A stretch of DNA of 64,000 nt from assembly GCF_900101025.1 (NCBI RefSeq), contig NZ_FMUH01000001.1:992001-1056000 (forward strand). The letters run 5' to 3'. Shown piece after piece: positions 19,046 through 26,494 of this stretch. Below the pieces are notes generated by a model. That model had not been told where the DNA came from. It searched no databases and saw only the letters and a list, made by a program, of their open reading frames with translations. The position numbers and the translations under genes are program-made. This DNA is from Klenkia marina. Lineage in GTDB: Bacteria; Actinomycetota; Actinomycetes; Mycobacteriales; Geodermatophilaceae. Numbering within the stretch: position 1 is the stretch's first letter; every line of letters begins with the position of its first letter.

Positions 19046-19137
19046 GGCGTGGACCAGCTGGGTGCACGAGCGGCCGTCCTGGCTCACCGGCGTCGGTGAG
19101 CCGGGACGGAGTTCGATCAGCCGAGCTGATCCACGCC
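19046..19137. terminator. Nested inverted-repeat structure between convergent genes
   Basis: An inner hairpin (19074-19089 with 19094-19109, 16 bp, one T-G pair, GCGT loop) sits inside an outer inverted repeat (19046-19062 with 19121-19137, 15 of 17 matching). A separate small palindrome GATCAGC/GCTGATC lies at 19115-19131. It separates a plus-strand and a minus-strand gene end, consistent with a bidirectional terminator; the nested form is more elaborate than needed for that. Confidence 0.65.
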
Positions 19138-19151
19138 GGGGCCGACGGGCG

Positions 19152-20399
19152 TCAGGGCAGCAGGGTGGCGGCCAGGGCGCGGGCGGCGCCGGGGTGGTCC
19201 CGGGCGAGCAGGCCCACCGCGGCGAGCACGTAGTCGGCGTCCACCACGACCTCGGTGCCGGTGAGCACCCCGCCGGCACCGCCGCGGTCGCCGGCCAGCC
19301 GGGCCACCACGGCGTCGCGGTCGGCCGCCGCGGCGTGCCGGAACACCCCGCCGGACAGCACGACCAGTCCGACGCCGCGGGCCGACGACCCGCCCGGGCC
19401 GTAGGCCGCCTCGGCACGCAGGTGCCGGCGCAGCGCCACGGTGGCCGCGGCCTCGCCGAGGGCCAGGGCGCCGCCGGCGAGCGGGGGCAGGTTCTCGGCG
19501 GCCGCGGCCGCCCGCAGGTCGTCCACCGCGTGGTGCACCCCGAGGTCGCCCTCGACCGTGCGCCGGTGCGCCGGGACGCCGACCGCCTCGCGGCGCAGCG
19601 CGGTCTGCTCGGCGTCGAGGTCGGGCACGCAGTAGACGTCGGTGGTCGCCCCGCCCACGTCGAGCACCACCACCCCGGGGACGTCGGCGACGGCCCGCAG
19701 CCCGGCCAGCACCACCACGCCGTCGAGGACCGCGTCGGGGGTGACCGCCCGCACCCACTGCCGCAGCCGGGGGTCGGTGGACAGCTTCTCGCCGCCGATC
19801 ACGTGCTCGAGGAACACCGCACGGATCGCGGCGCGGGCGGGCTCGGGGGCCAGCTCGCCGATGTCGGGCAGCACGTTGGCGCAGACGGTCACCGGCAGGC
19901 CGCCGTCCCGGAGCACGGCGGCCACCTCGTCGGCGACGTGGGCGTTGCCGGCGAGCACCACCGGGACGGACCGGTCCCACCCCGCCAGCGCGGCGGCGTT
20001 GTGCCGCAGGACGGCGGCGTCGCCCCCGTCGGTCCCGCCCACCAGCAGGACGACGTCGGGCCGGGCCGCTCCCAGGGCCTGCAGACCGGTGACGTCCAGC
20101 CGTCCGGCGGCCACGTGCACCACCCGGGCGCCGGCCGAGAGCGCGGCCCGGTGCCCGGCCTCGGCGCTGATCAGCTCCTCGTAGCCGACGACGGCCAGCC
20201 GCAGCCCACCACCGGCCGACGAGCAGGCCACCACCGGGGCGTCGACCGGGAACCCGGCGGTCGCCCCGAGCGCTCCGCGGACGACGTCGTCGAGCGTGGT
20301 GGGCGCCTGCGCGGTGGCCAGCAGCCGACCGTCGGCCAGGTCCACGAGAGCCGCCTTCGTGAACGTCGAGCCGATGTCCACGCAGGCGACGACGTCCAC
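19152..20399 (-). CDS. MutL/GlmL-type reactivating ATPase (methylaspartate mutase accessory family)
   Basis: This 415-residue ASKHA-fold ATPase is of the GlmL/MutL family, whose founding member lies with the cobalamin-dependent glutamate mutase and probably reactivates it. The phosphate-1 loop is CVDIGSTFTKAALVD (residues 5-19), phosphate-2 is VVLDVGGATTDVYCV, the adenosine motif is VVLSGGVF, and LLVGGTDGGD is family-typical. The GTG start is chosen because the protein then begins immediately before the first beta strand; no clear ribosome site is seen. No mutase, epimerase or cobalamin gene is in the window, so its client is unknown. Confidence 0.8.
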   Translation of the reverse strand: MDVVACVDIGSTFTKAALVDLADGRLLATAQAPTTLDDVVRGALGATAGFPVDAPVVACSSAGGGLRLAVVGYEELISAEAGHRAALSAGARVVHVAAGRLDVTGLQALGAARPDVVLLVGGTDGGDAAVLRHNAAALAGWDRSVPVVLAGNAHVADEVAAVLRDGGLPVTVCANVLPDIGELAPEPARAAIRAVFLEHVIGGEKLSTDPRLRQWVRAVTPDAVLDGVVVLAGLRAVADVPGVVVLDVGGATTDVYCVPDLDAEQTALRREAVGVPAHRRTVEGDLGVHHAVDDLRAAAAAENLPPLAGGALALGEAAATVALRRHLRAEAAYGPGGSSARGVGLVVLSGGVFRHAAAADRDAVVARLAGDRGGAGGVLTGTEVVVDADYVLAAVGLLARDHPGAARALAATLLP

Positions 20400-20438
20400 C
20401 CGCGCACGGTATCCGGCCGGCGAGCCGGCCAGGACGCA

Positions 20439-20495
20439 GCGAGGGAGCCCTTCCACCACGCCGGGCGGCGCACCGTGGTGGAAGGGCTCCCTCGC
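20439..20495 (-). terminator. 22-bp perfect inverted repeat downstream of the symporter gene
   Basis: Positions 20439-20460 and 20474-20495 are exact reverse complements of 22 bases around a 13-base loop. The structure lies 15 bases beyond the stop of the minus-strand symporter and 40 bases before the start of the next minus-strand gene, as expected of a terminator. Its length and perfection also suit an extragenic palindromic repeat family, which cannot be tested inside one window. Confidence 0.75.
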
Positions 20496-20509
20496 CCGGT
20501 CGGTCGGGA

Positions 20510-22135
20510 CTAGTGGTCGACGGCCTTCTCGGCGCCGATGCCGGTCAGCGAGCGGACCTCGAGCTCGGCGTACTTGGCGACGTCGGGCTTCTCCTTGGAC
20601 AGCACCGTGCCCAGCCAACCCAGGAAGAAGGCCAGCGGGATCGAGACCAGACCCGGGTTGTTCAGCGGGAACCACGAGAAGTCGACGTCCTGGATCAGCG
20701 ACGTGGACTTGCCCGTGGCCTCGTTCACCGGCGCCCCCGAGACCACCGGGGAGAACACGATGAGCACCAGGCACGAGATCAGCCCGCCGTAGATCGACCA
20801 CAGCGCGCCCTGGGTGGTGAACCGCTTCCAGAACAGCGTGTAGAGGATCGTCGGCAGGTTCGCCGAGGCCGCGACGGCGAAGGCCAGCGCCACCAGGAAG
20901 GCGATGTTCAGCCCGGCCTGCAGCGCCAGGATGCCCAGCCCGATCGCCACGGCGCCGATGACGCAGGAGGTGATGCGGGCGACCCGCACCTCCTGCGAGC
21001 CGGTGGCCGACCCCTTCTTGATCACCGAGTTGTAGACGTCGTGCGCGAAGGACGCCGACGCGGTGATCGTGAGCCCCGCGACCACCGCGAGGATCGTGGC
21101 GAACGCGACGCCGGCGATGATGCCCAGCAGCACGGTGCCGCCGAGCTCGAAGGCCAGCAGCGGGGCCGCGGAGTTGACCGCACCGGGCGCGGCCAGGATG
21201 CGGTCGGCCCCGACCAGGGCACCGGCGCCGTAGCCGATGACCAGGCTGAACAGGTAGAAGAACCCGATCAGCCAGATGGCCCAGACGACCGACTTCCGGG
21301 CGTCCTTGGCGGTGGGCACCGTGTAGAAGCGCATGAGCACGTGCGGCAGCCCCGCCGTCCCCAGCACCAGCGCCAGGCCGAGCGAGACGAAGTCGAGCTT
21401 GGAGGTGCCGGTCGCGCCGTACTGGCCCATCGGCGAGAGCACGTCGCGCGGGGTGGCCTGCTGCGCCGCGGTGTCGGCCGCGCCGCCCAGCAGCGACGAG
21501 AGGTTGAACCCGTACTTGCCCAGCACCCAGACGGTCATGACGAAGGCGCCGGCGATGAGCAGGGTGGCCTTGATCAGCTGCACGTAGGTGGTGCCGCGCA
21601 TGCCGCCGACCAGCACGTAGAAGATCATCAGCGCGCCGACCACGACCACCGTGGCCGCCTGCGCACCGGCCCCGCTGATGCCCAGCAGCAGGGTGACCAG
21701 ACCACCGGCGCCGGCCATCTGCGCCAGCAGGTAGAACAGCGAGACCGCGAGCGTCGAGAGCGCGGCCGCGGTGCGCACCGGCCCCTGGCGCATGCGGAAG
21801 GCCAGGACGTCGGCCATCGTGAACCGCGCGGTGTTGCGCAGCAGCTCGGCGACCAGCAGCAGGGCCACCAGCCACGCCACCAGGAAGCCGATCGAGTACA
21901 TGAAGCCGTCGTAGCCGTAGACGGCGATGGCCCCGGCGATGCCCAGGAACGAGGCCGCCGACAGGTAGTCGCCGGCGATGGCCAGACCGTTCTGCGTGCC
22001 CGAGATGTTGCGGCCGGCGGCGTAGTAGTCGGCGGCGCTCTTGTTGTTGCGGCTGGCCCGGAAGGTGATGACCAGCGTGATCAGGACGAAGACGCCGAAG
22101 ATCGAGATGTTGACGACCGGGTTGCCGATGGTCAC
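20510..22135 (-). CDS. Sodium:solute symporter, cation/acetate (ActP) type
   Basis: This 541-residue SSS-family transporter has about thirteen transmembrane helices. Family marks include DYYAAGRNISGTQNGLAIAG near the N-terminus, the sodium-site region SAASFLGIAGAIAVYGYDGF, and GLPHVLMRFYTVPTAKDAR. It probably imports acetate or another short monocarboxylate. Its GTG overlaps the stop of the preceding DUF485 gene by 4 bases, the actP-yjcH-type pairing seen in many bacteria. A strong hairpin follows. Substrate is inferred from family and partner, as no acetyl-CoA synthetase is adjacent. Confidence 0.88.
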   Translation of the reverse strand: MTIGNPVVNISIFGVFVLITLVITFRASRNNKSAADYYAAGRNISGTQNGLAIAGDYLSAASFLGIAGAIAVYGYDGFMYSIGFLVAWLVALLLVAELLRNTARFTMADVLAFRMRQGPVRTAAALSTLAVSLFYLLAQMAGAGGLVTLLLGISGAGAQAATVVVVGALMIFYVLVGGMRGTTYVQLIKATLLIAGAFVMTVWVLGKYGFNLSSLLGGAADTAAQQATPRDVLSPMGQYGATGTSKLDFVSLGLALVLGTAGLPHVLMRFYTVPTAKDARKSVVWAIWLIGFFYLFSLVIGYGAGALVGADRILAAPGAVNSAAPLLAFELGGTVLLGIIAGVAFATILAVVAGLTITASASFAHDVYNSVIKKGSATGSQEVRVARITSCVIGAVAIGLGILALQAGLNIAFLVALAFAVAASANLPTILYTLFWKRFTTQGALWSIYGGLISCLVLIVFSPVVSGAPVNEATGKSTSLIQDVDFSWFPLNNPGLVSIPLAFFLGWLGTVLSKEKPDVAKYAELEVRSLTGIGAEKAVDH

Positions 22136-22488
22136 TGCTGGCCCTCCGACCGGAACTCGTGGGCCTCGAGGCGACCGCGCATCTCGTCGGCGATGGGGTC
22201 GGTGTTCTTGGCCGAGTAGGCGACGTAGAGCTGGGTGATGAGGAACGTGGTCACGAACTGCCCGAGCCCGAGCAGGACGCCGAGGTTCACGTTGCCGAAC
22301 ACGTGGGTGTTCATGAGGTCGACCGCGTAGGTCGAGAGCAGAACGTAGAGCAGGTACCAGGCCAGGAAGGCCACGGTCATGGGGACGGCGAAGCGCCGGA
22401 AGCGGCGCCTGAGCTCGGTGAACTCCGGGGAGTCCTGGGCCTGCCGGTACTCCTCGGCGGTGAGCAGCCGGCGTTCGGGTTCGGTCAC
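22132..22488 (-). CDS. DUF485 membrane protein (YjcH-like partner of the symporter)
   Basis: This 118-residue protein has a polar N-terminus (EEYRQAQDSPEFTELRRRFRRF, typical of DUF485) and two transmembrane helices (MTVAFLAWYLLYVLLSTYA and LGVLLGLGQFVTTFLITQLYVAY). DUF485 proteins are almost always encoded directly upstream of an ActP-type symporter, as here with a 4-base overlap; their role is not established. The GTG start has GAGGTG 7 bases upstream. Confidence 0.9.
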   Translation of the reverse strand: MTEPERRLLTAEEYRQAQDSPEFTELRRRFRRFAVPMTVAFLAWYLLYVLLSTYAVDLMNTHVFGNVNLGVLLGLGQFVTTFLITQLYVAYSAKNTDPIADEMRGRLEAHEFRSEGQQ

Positions 22489-22527
22489 GGTCGGGCACCT
22501 CGCTGTGGTTCGGCTGTGTGATCGCCG

Positions 22528-22556
22528 ACACTAGACGGCGGTACCGACATGTCGAC
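22528..22556 (-). promoter_or_regulatory. Putative promoter of the DUF485-symporter operon
   Basis: On the minus strand, GTCGAC (22556-22551) and TAGTGT (22533-22528) are spaced by 17 bases, giving fair matches to -35 and -10 elements. They lie 40 bases upstream of the GTG start. The region also drives the divergent Rieske gene. This is sequence inference only. Confidence 0.4.
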
Positions 22557-22657
22557 CGGACGCGCCCGTTCCGACCCGCAACCGTGACCCGGCCGATCGG
22601 CACCGACACGTCACGCCCGGGCAACGCGGCCGGAACGCGCGGGCGGTGCACTGGTGC

Positions 22658-23881
22658 ATGGCCTCCTCCCGGTCCCTCCCCGCCCCCGCCTGGTTCCCGG
22701 TCGCCCGGGCCGCCGACGTCGGCACCACCCCCGTCCAGGTCGGTGCGGGCGGGCGCGCCTGGGTGGTCGTCCGGCTGCACCCCCGGGGCGAGGTGACCGC
22801 GTTCTCCCCGCAGTGCCCGCACCGCAGGACCGGGCTCGTCGGCGCGGCCGTGGTCGACGGCGCGCTGCAGTGCCCGGGCCACGGCTGGCGGTTCGCCGCG
22901 GACGGGCGGTGCACCGTCGTCCCCGGCCTCGGCACGCACGCCGTGCCGCCGCCGCGGGCGGACCTGGCCACGCCGTGGGCGGTGGAGGAGCGCGACGGCT
23001 GGGTGTGGATCGCCCCCGACCGCACCGCGCAGCAGCGCCCTCCGCGGGCGACCGCGGCCACGACGGCCGAACCGGTGCCCGCGCCGCCGGCGCCCTCGGG
23101 ACCGGTGCTGGACAACGTGGCGCCCGGGCTCGCGCACGCCTGGCACCCGGTGGCCGCCGCCGACCAGCTCGCCCCGGGCGGCTGGCTGTCGGTGCGGCTG
23201 CTCGGCCGCACCTGGACCCTCGAGCGGACCCTCGAGCGGACCCTCGAGCGCCGGGACGGCGGGATCGCCGTCCAGCCCGGCACGTGGGGGGTGCGCGAGC
23301 GCGAGGGCATGGTCTGGATCGCCCCGGCCCGCCCGCTGACCACCGACCTGGGGTCGGCCGGCGCCGGCCGGGCGCAGTGGCTGCCGCCGATGCGCACGGC
23401 CACCCCGGCGGCGGTGCTGCTCGACGCCCTGCTCGGCGCCGGCGCGCAGGTGCAGACGTCCCGCGGCGGCTTCACCAGCACCCGGGACGACGGCGACCGG
23501 CGCACCCGCACCGAGGTGGCCGCACCGTTCCAGCTGCTGCGCCGGGTCGAGCCGGCGCAGGGTCCGGCGCACTGGGAGCTCGTGCTGCTGCAGCCCGAGG
23601 ACGCCGACTCCACCCGCGTGCACGCCCGGGTGTCGGTGGAGGGCCGGGCGACCCGCCCCGAGCTCACCACCGCGGCACTGCGCCTGCAGGACCAGCTGAC
23701 TCGGCTCGACCCGCTGGACCGGGGTCGGAGCAGCGGTGGCGGCCTGCCGCTGACCCCGCGGGACGAGGTGCACGTGGCCACCGACGCGCCGGGGGTCGCC
23801 CTGCGCGCCGTCCTGGCCGACCTGGTGGTCGCCGCCCGCACCACCGACCAGGAGGAGGACGACGATGTGGCCGCTGCCTGA
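22658..23881 (+). CDS. Rieske [2Fe-2S] protein with a second, ligand-less Rieske-like half
   Basis: This 407-residue protein begins with a Rieske domain: CPH (Cys53, His55) and CPGH (Cys72, His75) form the usual Cys2His2 cluster site, followed by AVEERDGWVWIAPD. From about residue 145 the same plan recurs (AWHPVAAADQL, then VREREGMVWIAPARP) without any Cys/His ligands, so the second half looks like a degenerate duplicate or a ring-hydroxylase-like catalytic half. A three-copy TLER repeat lies in the second half. It could feed or be an oxygenase; no partner reductase is adjacent. The ATG was preferred to a GTG four codons upstream; neither has a good ribosome site. Confidence 0.78.
   Translation: MASSRSLPAPAWFPVARAADVGTTPVQVGAGGRAWVVVRLHPRGEVTAFSPQCPHRRTGLVGAAVVDGALQCPGHGWRFAADGRCTVVPGLGTHAVPPPRADLATPWAVEERDGWVWIAPDRTAQQRPPRATAATTAEPVPAPPAPSGPVLDNVAPGLAHAWHPVAAADQLAPGGWLSVRLLGRTWTLERTLERTLERRDGGIAVQPGTWGVREREGMVWIAPARPLTTDLGSAGAGRAQWLPPMRTATPAAVLLDALLGAGAQVQTSRGGFTSTRDDGDRRTRTEVAAPFQLLRRVEPAQGPAHWELVLLQPEDADSTRVHARVSVEGRATRPELTTAALRLQDQLTRLDPLDRGRSSGGGLPLTPRDEVHVATDAPGVALRAVLADLVVAARTTDQEEDDDVAAA
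23216..23251 (+). repeat. Three tandem 12-bp units in the Rieske gene
   Basis: ACCCTCGAGCGG is repeated twice exactly and once with a single final change. It encodes TLER three times in frame. Copy-number change would alter the protein by four residues without a frameshift. Confidence 0.9.
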
Positions 23882-24026
23882 ACCCGCCCGACCGGAGGAC
23901 GCCGAGCGCTGGGACCCGCCGGTGCTGGTGCGGCTGCCCCTGGACCACGGCTGCGACGAGCAGCCGGAGCGGCCTCAGCCCCGACCGGCGCCCTGGGGCA
24001 TGCGCACGGCATCGAGGAGGCCGTAG
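23865..24026 (+). CDS. Possible 53-residue small protein after the Rieske gene
   Basis: This open frame starts inside the last codons of the Rieske gene. It has a textbook GGAGGA eight bases before its ATG, although that stretch also encodes a Glu/Asp run. The product is Pro/Arg-rich with a single HGCDEQ motif and no known domain. Its last 52 bases run antisense to the end of the cyclodeaminase gene. It may be a real coupled small gene or a chance frame in GC-rich DNA; I regard it as tentative. Confidence 0.3.
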   Translation: MWPLPEPARPEDAERWDPPVLVRLPLDHGCDEQPERPQPRPAPWGMRTASRRP

Positions 24027-25018
24027 AGGTCCTTGGGGTCGGCCGGGTCGGCGACCAGGTCGAGGTCGGTGGACCACGGGGTGCCCCGCACCGCGTCGGC
24101 CAGCCAGCACAGCGCGCTGAAGTCCTCGATGGCGAACCCGACCGAGTCGAAGAGCGTGATCTCCTCGGCGGACCGGCGCCCGGGGTGCGCGCCGCCGAGC
24201 ACCTGCCACAGCTCGGTGACGGGCGAGTCGGCGGGCAGGGCCTGGATCTCGCCCTCGATGCGCGTCTGCGGCTCGTACTCCACGAACACCGAGGACGCCG
24301 TGACCAGGTCGACGGGCAGCTCGGTCTTGCCCGGGCAGTCACCACCGATGGCGTTGAGGTGCGTGCCGGGCGCGACCGCGCCGGACGGGACGACGAGGGC
24401 GCGCGACTTGTCGGCGGTGCAGGTGGTGACGACGTCGGCGCCGGCCACCGCCTCGCGGGCGGAGGACGCCACGGCGACGGTGAAGCCGGCCGGTTCGAGG
24501 TGGGCGACCAGCTTGGCCACCGCGGCGGGGTCGGGGTCGAAGACGGCGAGATCGGTGATGCCGAGCGCCGTGCGCATGCCCCAGGCCTGGAACTCGCCCT
24601 GGCTGCCGGCGCCGATCATCGCGTGCCGGGTGGAGCCGGGGCGGGCGAGCGCCCGGGCGGCGACGGCGGAGGTGGCCGCCGTCCGCACCGCGGTCAGCAG
24701 GGTCATCTCGGCCAGCAGCACCGGGTAGCCGGAGTCGACGTCGGCCAGCGCACCGAAGGCGGTGACCGTCTGCAGGCCGCGGGCCGGGTTTCCGGGGTGC
24801 CCGTTGACGTACTTGAAGCCGTAGCGGTGCCCGTCGCTGGTGGGCATCAGCTCGATGACGCCGACGGCGGAGTGGCTGGCCACCCGCGGGGTCTTGTCGA
24901 ACGCCGCCCAGCGCACGAAGTCCGCACGCACCCGTTCGGCGACCTGCTCGACCGCCGGGCCCACCCCGGTCGTCGCCAGCAGCCGCGCCATGTCCCGCAC
25001 ACCCACGAAAGCAGTCAC
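23975..25018 (-). CDS. Ornithine cyclodeaminase / mu-crystallin family protein
   Basis: This 347-residue NAD(P)-dependent enzyme belongs to the family that includes ornithine cyclodeaminase (ornithine to proline plus ammonia) and ketimine or opine-type reductases. The Rossmann motif is HAMIGAGSQGEFQAWGM, with upstream VIELMPTSDGHRYGFKYVNG and the catalytic-region AIGGDCPGKTELPVDLV. The GTG start gives VTAFVGVRDMARLL, typical of this group. Sequence alone does not settle the substrate. It converges on the Rieske gene end and is divergent from the Usp gene. Confidence 0.87.
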   Translation of the reverse strand: MTAFVGVRDMARLLATTGVGPAVEQVAERVRADFVRWAAFDKTPRVASHSAVGVIELMPTSDGHRYGFKYVNGHPGNPARGLQTVTAFGALADVDSGYPVLLAEMTLLTAVRTAATSAVAARALARPGSTRHAMIGAGSQGEFQAWGMRTALGITDLAVFDPDPAAVAKLVAHLEPAGFTVAVASSAREAVAGADVVTTCTADKSRALVVPSGAVAPGTHLNAIGGDCPGKTELPVDLVTASSVFVEYEPQTRIEGEIQALPADSPVTELWQVLGGAHPGRRSAEEITLFDSVGFAIEDFSALCWLADAVRGTPWSTDLDLVADPADPKDLYGLLDAVRMPQGAGRG

Positions 25019-25172
25019 GCCGCCATGGTGGACCGGGTGCTGGACGCAGTCGATCCCCGGCGATTGCACATCGGCGTCGATCCGTTGCGTCAGACACCGG
25101 TTCGGAGCAACGCATGGCGCCCAGATGCCCCCGGACCGACGAGCCGGCCGACGACGGGTGCAGGATCGGTGC

Positions 25173-25631
25173 GTGCCGAAGGTGGAGTGGGTGCCCGAGC
25201 GGGGCACCGACGGGCCCAAGGTGATCCTGGTCGGGGTCGACGGCTCGGCCACCTCGCTGCGGGCGGCTGCCTACGCCGCCGGGCTGGCCCGCCGGCAGCG
25301 CTCACGGCTCGTCGTCGTCCACGTGCGCACCGGCTTCACCCCGCTGGCGGGGCTGGTACCGGGGTCGGCGGCCGTCGCGACGGCCACGGCCGGGGAGATC
25401 GCCGACGAGGTCGAGGAGATGGTCGCGCGCGGGGCGGCCCAGGTGGGCATCCCGGTGGAGTACGTGCCGGCCAGCGGCGACCCGGTCACCGAGATCGCGC
25501 GGGTGGCCGACGAGCTGCTGGCCGACGCCGTGCTGGTGGGGGCCTCGGAGCAGGCCGGGCACCGGTGGGTGGGGTCGATCGCCGTCCGGCTGGTGCGGGC
25601 CGGCCGGTGGCCGGTGACCGTCGTCCCCTGA
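25173..25631 (+). CDS. Universal stress protein (UspA family)
   Basis: This 152-residue cytoplasmic Usp-fold protein has the N-terminal strand VILVGVDGSATSLRAAAYAA and the C-terminal nucleotide-loop region VGASEQAGHRWVGSIAVRL ending in WPVTVVP. The loop departs from the classic G2xG9xG(S/T) spacing, so ATP binding is uncertain. The GTG start has AGGA eight bases upstream. It stands alone and probably responds to stress; the signal is unknown. Confidence 0.88.
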   Translation: MPKVEWVPERGTDGPKVILVGVDGSATSLRAAAYAAGLARRQRSRLVVVHVRTGFTPLAGLVPGSAAVATATAGEIADEVEEMVARGAAQVGIPVEYVPASGDPVTEIARVADELLADAVLVGASEQAGHRWVGSIAVRLVRAGRWPVTVVP

Positions 25632-25724
25632 GCCGCGCCCCGGCCCGCTCCCGTCGTCCAGCGGTCACCCCGGTTACCCCTCCGGGCCGCGCCCCGGCTC
25701 CCGGGCGGTGGAACAATCGGTGAC

Positions 25725-26417
25725 GTGCAACGGACCTCCGCGCCCTCCGGCGCCTTCCTGGACCTGGACGCACTCGCCGGCCGCACGTTCGACGGCGTGC
25801 TCTTCGACATGGACGGCACCCTCATCGACTCGATGCGGGGTTCCCTCGCCGCCTGGCGCACCTGGGCCGACGAGTTCGGCGTCGACCCGGCAGCGCTCGG
25901 GGCCCTGGGCGGGCTGCCGGCCCGGCGCATCGTCGCCGAGCTGGTGCCCGACGCCCGCCGCGCGGGCGCGCTCGACCGCATCCACGAGCTGGAGATCGAC
26001 GTCGCCGGCCACGGCATCGAGGTGCTGCCCGGTGTGGTCGCGGCCCTCACCGCACTGCCGGCCAACCGGGTCGCGATCGTCACCTCGTGCACCCGCCCGC
26101 TGCTGGCGGCCCGGCTCGCCGGTTCGGGGCTGCGCGCCCCGCGGGAGATCGTCTGCGTCGACGACATCGCGAACGGCAAGCCCTCCCCCGACCCGTTCCT
26201 GCTCGCCGCGCACCGGCTCGGGGTCGACCCGCACCGCTGCCTGGTTGTCGAGGACGCCCCGGCCGGCCTGGCCGCCGGCCGCGCCGCGGGCTGCGCCACC
26301 CTCGCGGTCGGCGACACCCACCACCACAGCGAGCTCGAGGCCGACGGCTACGCCCCTGACCTCGGCCACGTGCGGTTCGGCGCCACCCCGGCCGGGATCG
26401 CCGTCTCCCCGGCCTGA
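25725..26417 (+). CDS. HAD-superfamily phosphatase (sugar-phosphatase type)
   Basis: This 230-residue HAD subfamily IA phosphatase carries all four motifs: nucleophile FDMDGT (Asp28, acid Asp30), motif II VTSC, motif III lysine in NGKPSPDPF, and motif IV VVEDAPAGLAAG. A cap domain lies between motifs I and II. Homologues dephosphorylate small sugar phosphates or glycerol phosphate. The GTG start lacks a strong ribosome site, and AACAAT sits just upstream at a distance compatible with a leaderless message. It contrasts with the motif-less HAD protein at 43943-44602. Confidence 0.87.
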   Translation: MQRTSAPSGAFLDLDALAGRTFDGVLFDMDGTLIDSMRGSLAAWRTWADEFGVDPAALGALGGLPARRIVAELVPDARRAGALDRIHELEIDVAGHGIEVLPGVVAALTALPANRVAIVTSCTRPLLAARLAGSGLRAPREIVCVDDIANGKPSPDPFLLAAHRLGVDPHRCLVVEDAPAGLAAGRAAGCATLAVGDTHHHSELEADGYAPDLGHVRFGATPAGIAVSPA

Positions 26418-26494
26418 GGTCCGCCGGCGGTCGGACGCCGACCTCATCCTCCGGGACGACGACGCCGGCCACCGGACTGCCTACCGTCTCGGTG

